Notes: a model not told the origin generated them from the letters alone. A DNA stretch of 6,102 nucleotides from Bryobacteraceae bacterium (GCA_019686145.1 JADGHK010000169.1:1-6102), one strand, 5' to 3'; shown: positions 1 to 5,722, numbered from the stretch's first letter. A program made the numbers and translations.

Positions 1-1
1 C

Positions 2-238
2 GTCATGGTGAATCCGCACACAATCACGAGGAAGCAGCTCCAGGTAATCGGCAGCTGGGGGTTCGAGCCGCGGCACGTCGATCAGGCTCTTACACTGCTT
101 GCGGGCACCGACTGGAAGCTTCGATTTGCAAAGCAGATCACCCACCGATTCCCCTTAGCCAAGGCAAACGAGGCGATGCAGACGGTGCGGGAGTGGCGAT
201 CCGGAAAAGCCGTGATCGTCCCGGGAAGCGACATTTGA
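2..238 (+). CDS. Zinc-type alcohol dehydrogenase, C-terminal end (5' part upstream of window)
   Basis: This is the 3' end of an MDR-family alcohol dehydrogenase, an oxidoreductase that interconverts alcohols and aldehydes or ketones with NAD(P). The frame is open from the first bases and ends at TGA 236-238, giving about 78 codons. Recognisable C-terminal family segments are VNPHTITRKQ, then GSWGFEPRHV, then HRFPLAKANEAM and finally GKAVIVP, the usual closing strand. The catalytic zinc ligands and the Rossmann fold would lie upstream, outside the window. The ATG at position 5 is internal and not the gene start. From position 72 the same sequence is repeated downstream as part of the tandem unit, so this is the only copy whose upstream continuation is the original dehydrogenase. 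Family assignment is by recognised motifs; the substrate is unknown. Whether the full gene is intact cannot be seen. Confidence 0.8.
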   Translation, partial: VMVNPHTITRKQLQVIGSWGFEPRHVDQALTLLAGTDWKLRFAKQITHRFPLAKANEAMQTVREWRSGKAVIVPGSDI

Positions 239-248
239 TAATGACTGA

Positions 249-545
249 TACTATGGCCGGATTCACTTTCCAAGCAGCGGCTGTCCGGTTGGCCTCGCGG
301 CGCTTGCCGTCTCCCGGCAGTGCGGCGCCGCCAAGGTCATCGTACTCGGAGCGCCCCGCCATCGCCTGGAGCTGACCTGCCAGTTCGGAGCTGACGCTGC
401 AATCTCCATCGAAGACGTCGCGAACGCGGAGAAGCGCCGTCCTTTAGTGCTCGAACACACCGGCCCTTATGGCGCCGACGTCGTCATCGAGTGCGTCGGC
501 CATCCCGCTGTCGTCCCGGAAGGTTGGAAGCTGTGTCGCGATGGC
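249..545 (+). pseudogene. Alcohol dehydrogenase internal NAD-binding fragment, unit 1
   Basis: This is a remnant of the central nucleotide-binding region of a zinc-type alcohol dehydrogenase, with no start and no end of its own. Read in the frame of position 249, recognisable sequence begins near 279 with GCPVGLAALAVSRQCGAAKV, then VIVLGAPRHRLEL, FGADAAISIEDV, GPYGADVVIECVG and PEGWKLCRDG near 540. This is the order expected for the Rossmann half. The glycine motif is damaged: GCPVG stands where a GxGPVG pattern is expected. The fragment lies downstream of the dehydrogenase C-terminus although it belongs upstream of it in the protein, so gene order is permuted. It is fused out of frame to the methyltransferase remnant near 545. 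It may come from the same gene as the C-terminal piece or from a paralogue; it cannot encode a working enzyme. Confidence 0.72.
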
Positions 546-546
546 G

Positions 547-1148
547 CTGGTACGGGCTCGCTTTATCATCGCGCACAGACTCGCGCTTTTCGCCGCTTCC
601 AACTATTCTACTTTCGCCCTGCTTCAATCAAATTTTCCATGAACCTTGGGCACGGACCTACTCGTCCTCAGTGGAGACTAGGATCGACTATTCGCCGTCA
701 GACTGCTCCGAGACGTTCCCATTTCCTTCATCGGTCACTGCTCTCGAATGCTTCGGGGAGCTTTACCGTACCAAGCGGCGAGAAATCATGGCCGCACGGC
801 GTGAGGGCCTCACCACCACCTACAACCGCTTCCACTCCCCCGCACGAGGTCTCGGAGGACATCGCCACCTTGCGGGCGCTCCATGTCGAAATGGACAATT
901 CCGTCGCTGCTGCATACGGCCGGACGGACCTCGACCTCGGCCGCAATTTTCACGAAACCAAACACGGCGCCCGGTTTACCATCTCGGAACCGGCGCGGCG
1001 GGAGGTGCTCGACCGGCTGCTGGCGCTCAATCACGAGCGCTATGCCCAGGAACAGGCGCGCGCGGACGCAACGCGTCCGAAGCGCGGCACGAAGAGAAAG
1101 CGGGCTAAAGAAGGCCCCTGTTTCACGGTCAAGCCGGCATCCGGCTAG
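547..1148 (+). pseudogene. DNA adenine methyltransferase C-terminal remnant (DrmMI/Eco57I-like), unit 1
   Basis: This is the 3' third or less of a large SAM-dependent adenine DNA methyltransferase of the type found in DISARM (DrmMI) and type IIG systems. The catalytic N-terminal and NPPY-type regions are absent. Family sequence can be followed across three frames: RFIIAHRLALF and ALLQSNF in the first, then HEPWARTYSSSVETRIDYSP, ETFPFP and MAARREGLTTTYNRFHSP in the second, then HEVSEDIATLRALHVEMD, AAAYG, RFTISEPARREVLDRLLALN and a basic tail to TAG 1146-1148 in the third. The two breaks are one-base gains: an extra C at 637/638, and five Cs at 837-841 where four would keep the frame. An unbroken frame spans 249-1148 only because the shifts happen to avoid stops, so its middle is not real protein. 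Assignment to the class is fairly secure; DrmMI specifically is inferred from the neighbouring drmA-like fragment. Confidence 0.68.
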
Positions 1149-1166
1149 ATCTCGTTCCAAAATTAT

Positions 1167-1185
1167 GTTAACCTAATACGTGAAC
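1167..1185. promoter_or_regulatory. Near-palindrome upstream of higB, possible HigA operator (unit 1)
   Basis: The 19 bases GTTAACCTAATACGTGAAC form an imperfect inverted repeat centred on 1176, with seven of nine position pairs complementary. It lies in the AT-rich 60-base gap between the methyltransferase stop and higB, where the pair's promoter must be if it has its own. HigA-type XRE antitoxins commonly bind such palindromes and repress their own operon. TAATAC at 1174-1179, inside the palindrome, could act as a -10 element, but no convincing -35 is visible. Operator function is inferred. Confidence 0.4.
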
Positions 1186-1208
1186 GATTTTTGTCCAGAG
1201 ATTGTATC

Positions 1209-1547
1209 TTGGAAATCGGCTTTCAAACTGCGAAGCTCAAGAAGGAATGCGACGATTTCAAGCTCCTGCGGAAGGCGTACGGCGAGCATCGAGCCAAGTT
1301 GATTCGCCGGCGACTGGACGCGATCCTTGCAGCAGTGGTCTTGGAGGACCTGCGCAATACCCCCGGCAGGCTTCACGAGCTGAAGGGCAACCGGCAAGGG
1401 CAGCTTTCTCTGGATCTCGACGGGCCGTACCGGCTGATTCTGGTCCCGGCCCACAACCCCGTCCCTCTGCGGGACGGCGGCGGAATGGATTGGAGCCAGA
1501 TCACAGCCGTCACGGTCCTCGGAATTGAGGACACTCATGAACACTGA
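1209..1547 (+). CDS. higB: HigB-like toxin (RelE/ParE superfamily), unit 1
   Basis: This encodes a type II toxin of the RelE/HigB fold, expected to be a ribosome-dependent mRNA endonuclease neutralised by the adjacent antitoxin. The protein is 112 residues if started at TTG 1209, normal for the family. That start gives MEIGF, matching the usual N-terminus of homologues, and has AGAGA eight bases upstream. An in-frame TTG at 1191 would add six residues without a clear ribosome-binding site, and no in-frame ATG exists. The family core is intact: RLHELKGNRQGQLSLDL (about residues 54-70), then GPYRLILVP, then GGMDWSQITAV and IEDTHEH at the end. His56, Arg62, Tyr74 and Arg75 are in the conserved positions where HigB activity residues cluster. 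It overlaps the antitoxin gene by 11 bases, with the toxin first as in higBA loci. The sequence shows no damage; activity is inferred. Confidence 0.9.
   Translation: MEIGFQTAKLKKECDDFKLLRKAYGEHRAKLIRRRLDAILAAVVLEDLRNTPGRLHELKGNRQGQLSLDLDGPYRLILVPAHNPVPLRDGGGMDWSQITAVTVLGIEDTHEH
1527..1530 (+). promoter_or_regulatory. Ribosome-binding site that fixes the higA start (unit 1)
   Basis: GAGG ends six bases before ATG 1537, inside the 3' end of higB. This favours ATG 1537 over the in-frame TTG at 1525, which would itself overlap this site. The equivalent site in unit 2 is 4427-4430. Confidence 0.6.
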
Positions 1548-2673
1548 TTTCCGCGATCGTCCCATCGCGGCCGCATTGAAGCCGACACACACTTACGAAC
1601 CGGATTTTGTTACTCCACCAGGCGAGATCCTGGAGGAAAAGCTCCAGGAACTCGGCATGTCGCAAGCCGAACTGGCCGACCGGATCGGGCGCACCAAGAA
1701 GACCGTCAACGAAATCATCAAAGCCAAGGCGCCTTTGCTCCCCGAAACCGCTATTCAACTGGAGCGCGTGCTTGGCATCCCGGCCCGGTTTTGGACCAAT
1801 GCAGAGGCAAACTATCGCCAATTTCTGGCGTTCCAAGAGGAGACGCGCCGGTTAGCGGAGCAGCGCGAATTCCTGAAGGAACTGCCCACCGCGCAACTGG
1901 TGAAAGCGGGATGGCTTCCCAAGCGGGCCGATCCAGTCGCACGCCTGCGGGACATGTTGCAGTTCTTCGGGGTCGCTTCCCTCGATGCGCTGTCTCAAAT
2001 CGGGAAAGTGAAACGCCTCGCTTTTCGCCAGTCCGCGGCGCATAAAGTGAATCAGTATGCACTGCTCGCGTGGCTCCGAATCGGCGAGATCGAAGCTCAG
2101 AAGATCCAGTGCGTACCGTATGACTCGAAGACTTTTCGCCATGCGCTGCACTCCATTCGGAATGAGCTCTGCAATAAGCCGGTCCCTGAGGCCGCTGTCC
2201 AAATGGTGCGGGCCTGCGCCGAGTCCGGAGTTGCCCTGGTGTTTGTTCCCGAGATCCCCGGGTGCCGGGCCTGGGGCGTCACGCAATGGATCAGCCCGGA
2301 AAGAGCTATTCTGCAACTGAGCTTGCGGGGAAAGACGGACGACCAGTTCTGGTTCACCTTTTTCCATGAAGCGGCCCATATCCTGCATCATCCCAAGAAG
2401 GACATTTACGTGGAAATGGATAACCAGCAGGATGAGCGCGAACAGCAGGCGAATGCGTTCGCAAGAGATATCCTGATCCCACCCCAAGATTGGAAGAAAG
2501 TGGCGTTGGCGCGGCCTCGGAGCGCCAGTGAGGTCAGAACCTGGGCAGAACGGTTGAACGTCCCGCCTGGCGTGTTGGTCGGGCGATTGCAGCACGAGCG
2601 CATGTTGCCCTGGACTCATCTCAATGGGCTGAAGGTTAAGCTTCGCGGCTTCCCTGGTAATAAAGCCGCGTAA
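1537..2673 (+). CDS. higA: HigA-type antitoxin fused to ImmA/IrrE metallopeptidase-like domain, unit 1
   Basis: This 378-residue protein is the likely antitoxin and autorepressor for the overlapping higB toxin. Residues ~28-95 form an XRE helix-turn-helix of the HigA subfamily (GEILEEKLQELGMSQAELA, then RTKKTVNEII, then LERVLGIPARFW). Residues ~95-240 are the helical linker typical of long HigA proteins (FLKELP, then DMLQFFGVASLDAL, then LAWLRIGEIEA). Residues ~240-320 are an ImmA/IrrE (M78) domain: the zinc motif HEAAH is at 277-281 and the third ligand is probably Glu302 in EQQANAFA. The C-terminus carries GRLQHERMLPWTHLN (349-363), also conserved in this family. The fusion is several times longer than a minimal ~100-residue HigA. 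All three metal-ligand positions are kept, so proteolytic activity is possible, perhaps for self-cleavage or stress-triggered release of the toxin, but this is not shown. Two stop codons follow in tandem (TAATAA). No defect is visible. Confidence 0.92.
   Translation: MNTDFRDRPIAAALKPTHTYEPDFVTPPGEILEEKLQELGMSQAELADRIGRTKKTVNEIIKAKAPLLPETAIQLERVLGIPARFWTNAEANYRQFLAFQEETRRLAEQREFLKELPTAQLVKAGWLPKRADPVARLRDMLQFFGVASLDALSQIGKVKRLAFRQSAAHKVNQYALLAWLRIGEIEAQKIQCVPYDSKTFRHALHSIRNELCNKPVPEAAVQMVRACAESGVALVFVPEIPGCRAWGVTQWISPERAILQLSLRGKTDDQFWFTFFHEAAHILHHPKKDIYVEMDNQQDEREQQANAFARDILIPPQDWKKVALARPRSASEVRTWAERLNVPPGVLVGRLQHERMLPWTHLNGLKVKLRGFPGNKAA
2644..2670 (+). other. Stem-loop at the 3' end of higA (unit 1)
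   Basis: CGCGGCTT at 2644-2651 pairs perfectly with AAGCCGCG at 2663-2670 around an 11-base loop, within the last codons of higA. No T-run follows, so it is not a typical intrinsic terminator. It could stabilise the 3' end of the higBA message or limit read-through into the drmA-like fragment, or it may simply be a by-product of the codons used. Confidence 0.4.
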
Positions 2674-2690
2674 TAAGATGGAAGGCTCCT

Positions 2691-2846
2691 ATGTCCGCGC
2701 CAACGACTCAAATCATCTCCGCGGCAACGATTCGGCACGAATTTGAGGATCCGGTTCGCTGGGACCTGCTCGGTCCGGCGGGCGGCGAGCAGGAGATCGT
2801 CACGGAACAGAGCATTCGCAACCGGTACCTCCTGGGTATGCTCGCG
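2691..2846 (+). pseudogene. DISARM helicase DrmA-like N-terminal fragment, unit 1
   Basis: The first 52 codons of a gene resembling drmA, the helicase-like core protein of the DISARM anti-phage system. ATG 2691 follows GGAAGG (2680-2685) at a good spacing and lies 17 bases after the higA stop, so it would have been co-transcribed with higBA. The diagnostic segment is RWDLLGPAGGEQEI followed by RNRYLLGMLA, matching the LxGP...RYLxGxLxP pattern near the start of DrmA-type proteins. Family homology stops at MLA (2846), where a Pro-containing continuation is expected. The reading frame itself continues to 3275 through unrelated fragments and the next unit's dehydrogenase sequence, giving a 194-codon chimeric frame. 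No helicase motif remains. It is a broken gene; the DrmA assignment comes from pattern memory over a short stretch and is moderate. Confidence 0.55.
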
Positions 2847-2981
2847 ACATGTACTGGCTGCTCCAGGCTCAATTGGAAGTGCGCGGCCGGTTTTCCAGAC
2901 GGCCTGGACAAGGCCATGTCTCGACGCTGGACCAGATTTCGCGGCTCGAGGACCGGACGAATGAGATGCTGGCACGTCGAT
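2840..2981 (+). pseudogene. Unrecognised coding fragment at the end of unit 1
   Basis: Read in the frame of 2849, this stretch gives ARDMYWLLQAQLEVRGRF, then SRRPGQGHVSTLDQISRLED and RTNEMLARR. It looks like real protein (heptad-like leucines, charged helix) but I cannot assign it to a family. It is not in frame with the drmA-like start before it or the dehydrogenase tail after it, so it is an internal piece of some gene joined at both sides by rearrangement. It shares GGCACGTCGAT with the dehydrogenase gene, which is where the next unit begins. It could be a more distal part of the lost defence locus. Confidence 0.4.
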
Positions 2982-3138
2982 TCAGGCTCTTACACTGCTT
3001 GCGGGCACCGACTGGAAGCTTCGATTTGCAAAGCAGATCACCCACCGATTCCCCTTAGCCAAGGCAAACGAGGCGATGCAGACGGTGCGGGAGTGGCGAT
3101 CCGGAAAAGCCGTGATCGTCCCGGGAAGCGACATTTGA
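2972..3138 (+). pseudogene. Alcohol dehydrogenase C-terminal fragment, unit 2
   Basis: This repeats the last ~55 codons of the dehydrogenase, from HVDQAL to GKAVIVPGSDI and its TGA. It is cut off from the rest of the gene by the repeat junction. The extra T at 2982 breaks the His-Val-Asp-Gln run at the junction, so the fragment is not in frame with anything upstream. It is a by-product of the duplication and has no start of its own. Confidence 0.8.
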
Positions 3139-3148
3139 TAATGACTGA

Positions 3149-3445
3149 TACTATGGCCGGATTCACTTTCCAAGCAGCGGCTGTCCGGTTGGCCTCGCGG
3201 CGCTTGCCGTCTCCCGGCAGTGCGGCGCCGCCAAGGTCATCGTACTCGGAGCGCCCCGCCATCGCCTGGAGCTGACCTGCCAGTTCGGAGCTGACGCTGC
3301 AATCTCCATCGAAGACGTCGCGAACGCGGAGAAGCGCCGTCCTTTAGTGCTCGAACACACCGGCCCTTATGGCGCCGACGTCGTCATCGAGTGCGTCGGC
3401 CATCCCGCTGTCGTCCCGGAAGGTTGGAAGCTGTGTCGCGATGGC
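3149..3445 (+). pseudogene. Alcohol dehydrogenase internal NAD-binding fragment, unit 2
   Basis: This is an exact copy of the fragment at 249-545, with the same damaged glycine motif and the same out-of-frame join to the methyltransferase remnant. The identity shows that both the permutation and the fusion pre-date the unit 1/unit 2 duplication or were spread by conversion. Confidence 0.72.
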
Positions 3446-3446
3446 G

Positions 3447-4048
3447 CTGGTACGGGCTCGCTTTATCATCGCGCACAGACTCGCGCTTTTCGCCGCTTCC
3501 AACTATTCTACTTTCGCCCTGCTTCAATCAAATTTTCCATGAACCTTGGGCACGGACCTACTCGTCCTCAGTGGAGACTAGGATCGACTATTCGCCGTCA
3601 GACTGCTCCGAGACGTTCCCATTTCCTTCATCGGTCACTGCTCTCGAATGCTTCGGGGAGCTTTACCGTACCAAGCGGCGAGAAATCATGGCCGCACGGC
3701 GTGAGGGCCTCACCACCACCTACAACCGCTTCCACTCCCCCGCACGAGGTCTCGGAGGACATCGCCACCTTGCGGGCGCTCCATGTCGAAATGGACAATT
3801 CCGTCGCTGCTGCATACGGCCGGACGGACCTCGACCTCGGCCGCAATTTTCACGAAACCAAACACGGCGCCCGGTTTACCATCTCGGAACCGGCGCGGCG
3901 GGAGGTGCTCGACCGGCTGCTGGCGCTCAATCACGAGCGCTATGCCCAGGAACAGGCGCGCGCGGACGCAACGCGTCCGAAGCGCGGCACGAAGAGAAAG
4001 CGGGCTAAAGAAGGCCCCTGTTTCACGGTCAAGCCGGCATCCGGCTAG
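3447..4048 (+). pseudogene. DNA adenine methyltransferase C-terminal remnant (DrmMI/Eco57I-like), unit 2
   Basis: This is an exact copy of the remnant at 547-1148. It includes both one-base gains (extra C at 3537/3538 and the five-C run at 3737-3741), the basic C-terminal tail and the TAG stop. It lacks the catalytic region and cannot methylate DNA. The shared lesions mean decay came before the copies separated. Confidence 0.68.
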
Positions 4049-4066
4049 ATCTCGTTCCAAAATTAT

Positions 4067-4085
4067 GTTAACCTAATACGTGAAC
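4067..4085. promoter_or_regulatory. Near-palindrome upstream of higB, possible HigA operator (unit 2)
   Basis: This is the same 19-base imperfect palindrome as at 1167-1185. If it is an operator, two identical sites share one pool of antitoxin. Confidence 0.4.
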
Positions 4086-4108
4086 GATTTTTGTCCAGAG
4101 ATTGTATC

Positions 4109-4447
4109 TTGGAAATCGGCTTTCAAACTGCGAAGCTCAAGAAGGAATGCGACGATTTCAAGCTCCTGCGGAAGGCGTACGGCGAGCATCGAGCCAAGTT
4201 GATTCGCCGGCGACTGGACGCGATCCTTGCAGCAGTGGTCTTGGAGGACCTGCGCAATACCCCCGGCAGGCTTCACGAGCTGAAGGGCAACCGGCAAGGG
4301 CAGCTTTCTCTGGATCTCGACGGGCCGTACCGGCTGATTCTGGTCCCGGCCCACAACCCCGTCCCTCTGCGGGACGGCGGCGGAATGGATTGGAGCCAGA
4401 TCACAGCCGTCACGGTCCTCGGAATTGAGGACACTCATGAACACTGA
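4109..4447 (+). CDS. higB: HigB-like toxin (RelE/ParE superfamily), unit 2
   Basis: This second copy of the 112-residue toxin is identical at the nucleotide level to the one at 1209-1547. It has the same TTG start preceded by AGAGA, the same alternative TTG (4091) and the same 11-base overlap with its antitoxin. Because both copies are unbroken and identical, sequence alone gives no reason to call either silent. Its own antitoxin follows directly, so the toxin-to-antitoxin ratio is kept in the duplicated state. Confidence 0.9.
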   Translation: MEIGFQTAKLKKECDDFKLLRKAYGEHRAKLIRRRLDAILAAVVLEDLRNTPGRLHELKGNRQGQLSLDLDGPYRLILVPAHNPVPLRDGGGMDWSQITAVTVLGIEDTHEH

Positions 4448-5573
4448 TTTCCGCGATCGTCCCATCGCGGCCGCATTGAAGCCGACACACACTTACGAAC
4501 CGGATTTTGTTACTCCACCAGGCGAGATCCTGGAGGAAAAGCTCCAGGAACTCGGCATGTCGCAAGCCGAACTGGCCGACCGGATCGGGCGCACCAAGAA
4601 GACCGTCAACGAAATCATCAAAGCCAAGGCGCCTTTGCTCCCCGAAACCGCTATTCAACTGGAGCGCGTGCTTGGCATCCCGGCCCGGTTTTGGACCAAT
4701 GCAGAGGCAAACTATCGCCAATTTCTGGCGTTCCAAGAGGAGACGCGCCGGTTAGCGGAGCAGCGCGAATTCCTGAAGGAACTGCCCACCGCGCAACTGG
4801 TGAAAGCGGGATGGCTTCCCAAGCGGGCCGATCCAGTCGCACGCCTGCGGGACATGTTGCAGTTCTTCGGGGTCGCTTCCCTCGATGCGCTGTCTCAAAT
4901 CGGGAAAGTGAAACGCCTCGCTTTTCGCCAGTCCGCGGCGCATAAAGTGAATCAGTATGCACTGCTCGCGTGGCTCCGAATCGGCGAGATCGAAGCTCAG
5001 AAGATCCAGTGCGTACCGTATGACTCGAAGACTTTTCGCCATGCGCTGCACTCCATTCGGAATGAGCTCTGCAATAAGCCGGTCCCTGAGGCCGCTGTCC
5101 AAATGGTGCGGGCCTGCGCCGAGTCCGGAGTTGCCCTGGTGTTTGTTCCCGAGATCCCCGGGTGCCGGGCCTGGGGCGTCACGCAATGGATCAGCCCGGA
5201 AAGAGCTATTCTGCAACTGAGCTTGCGGGGAAAGACGGACGACCAGTTCTGGTTCACCTTTTTCCATGAAGCGGCCCATATCCTGCATCATCCCAAGAAG
5301 GACATTTACGTGGAAATGGATAACCAGCAGGATGAGCGCGAACAGCAGGCGAATGCGTTCGCAAGAGATATCCTGATCCCACCCCAAGATTGGAAGAAAG
5401 TGGCGTTGGCGCGGCCTCGGAGCGCCAGTGAGGTCAGAACCTGGGCAGAACGGTTGAACGTCCCGCCTGGCGTGTTGGTCGGGCGATTGCAGCACGAGCG
5501 CATGTTGCCCTGGACTCATCTCAATGGGCTGAAGGTTAAGCTTCGCGGCTTTCCTGGTAATAAAGCCGCGTAA
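4437..5573 (+). CDS. higA: HigA-type antitoxin fused to ImmA/IrrE metallopeptidase-like domain, unit 2
   Basis: This second copy of the 378-residue HTH plus metallopeptidase-like antitoxin encodes the same protein as the gene at 1537-2673. The only base difference is C to T at 5552, a silent Phe codon change near the 3' end. All features described for the unit 1 copy are kept: the XRE domain, HEAAH at residues 277-281, Glu302 and the C-terminal QHERMLPWTHLN. ATG 4437 is again preceded by GAGG within higB. With two copies and cross-binding proteins, antitoxin from one unit should be able to neutralise toxin and repress the promoter of the other. Confidence 0.92.
   Translation: MNTDFRDRPIAAALKPTHTYEPDFVTPPGEILEEKLQELGMSQAELADRIGRTKKTVNEIIKAKAPLLPETAIQLERVLGIPARFWTNAEANYRQFLAFQEETRRLAEQREFLKELPTAQLVKAGWLPKRADPVARLRDMLQFFGVASLDALSQIGKVKRLAFRQSAAHKVNQYALLAWLRIGEIEAQKIQCVPYDSKTFRHALHSIRNELCNKPVPEAAVQMVRACAESGVALVFVPEIPGCRAWGVTQWISPERAILQLSLRGKTDDQFWFTFFHEAAHILHHPKKDIYVEMDNQQDEREQQANAFARDILIPPQDWKKVALARPRSASEVRTWAERLNVPPGVLVGRLQHERMLPWTHLNGLKVKLRGFPGNKAA
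5544..5570 (+). other. Stem-loop at the 3' end of higA (unit 2)
   Basis: This has the same 8-base stem as in unit 1, but T at 5552 now pairs with A at 5562, extending it to 9 base pairs (CGCGGCTTT with AAAGCCGCG) and shrinking the loop to nine bases. No T-run follows. The silent change therefore strengthens rather than disrupts the hairpin, which is weak support for a role. Confidence 0.4.
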
Positions 5574-5590
5574 TAAGATGGAAGGCTCCT

Positions 5591-5722
5591 ATGTCCGCGC
5601 CAACGACTCAAATCATCTCCGTGGCAACGATTCGGCAGGAATTTGAGGATCCGGTTCGTTGGGACCTGCTCGGTCCGGCGGGCGGCGAGCAGGAGATTGT
5701 CACGGAACAGAGCATTCGCAAC
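5591..5722 (+). pseudogene. DISARM helicase DrmA-like N-terminal fragment, unit 2 (shortened)
   Basis: This is the start of the drmA-like gene with the same GGAAGG site before ATG 5591. Only about 44 codons remain, to IRN. The 32-base deletion after 5722 removes the RYLLGMLA segment and joins the frame directly to the unrecognised fragment (WLLQAQLEVRGRF), so here the two pieces read as one continuous frame. That chimeric frame stays open past the window end (5591 to beyond 6102), through non-coding frames of the dehydrogenase sequence. Base changes give Ala to Val and His to Gln relative to unit 1; the others are silent. It has no helicase motifs and is not expected to function. Confidence 0.52.

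Larger units (their letters stand above)
72..2970 (+). repeat. Tandem direct repeat, unit 1 (2899 bp)
   Basis: This is the first full unit of a head-to-tail repeat. It starts at the 11-base word GGCACGTCGAT inside the dehydrogenase gene and runs to just before the next occurrence of that word. It contains a dehydrogenase tail, a dehydrogenase internal fragment, a methyltransferase remnant, higB, higA, a drmA-like 5' fragment and an unrecognised fragment. From 83 to 2651 it matches unit 2 base for base at an offset of 2900. No terminal inverted repeats, transposase or recombinase gene are visible in the unit, so it does not look like an insertion sequence or a cassette. Confidence 0.97.

Noticed and set aside
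447..1148. Long open frame of 233 codons (extendable to 249) and its copy at 3347-4048 as a real gene
   Set aside because: It is a chimera: it starts inside the dehydrogenase fragment, crosses the methyltransferase remnant in a wrong frame and only rejoins the true frame after about 840. No ribosome-binding site precedes the GTG at 447.
1173..1592. 139-codon minus-strand frame opposite higB (copy at 4073-4492)
   Set aside because: It overlaps the well-conserved higB and the higA start completely and shows no family features of its own.
1852..2619. 255-codon minus-strand frame opposite higA (copy at 4752-5519)
   Set aside because: It lies wholly within the conserved higA gene, has no recognisable motifs, and is explained by GC-rich codon use on the opposite strand.
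2644..2670. Intrinsic terminator after higA
   Set aside because: The stem is good but lies within the coding sequence and is followed by GTAATAAGATGG rather than a T-run, so it is kept only as a stem-loop.
72..2970. Composite transposon, integron cassette or insertion sequence
   Set aside because: I saw no transposase or integrase, no terminal inverted repeats and no attC-like structure at the unit ends. The boundaries are explained by an 11-base microhomology.
2691..3275. 194-codon frame from the drmA-like start into unit 2 as an intact protein
   Set aside because: Only the first ~52 codons match a family. The remainder reads the unrecognised fragment and the dehydrogenase tail out of their frames, and in unit 2 the same start leads to a different sequence because of the 32-base deletion.
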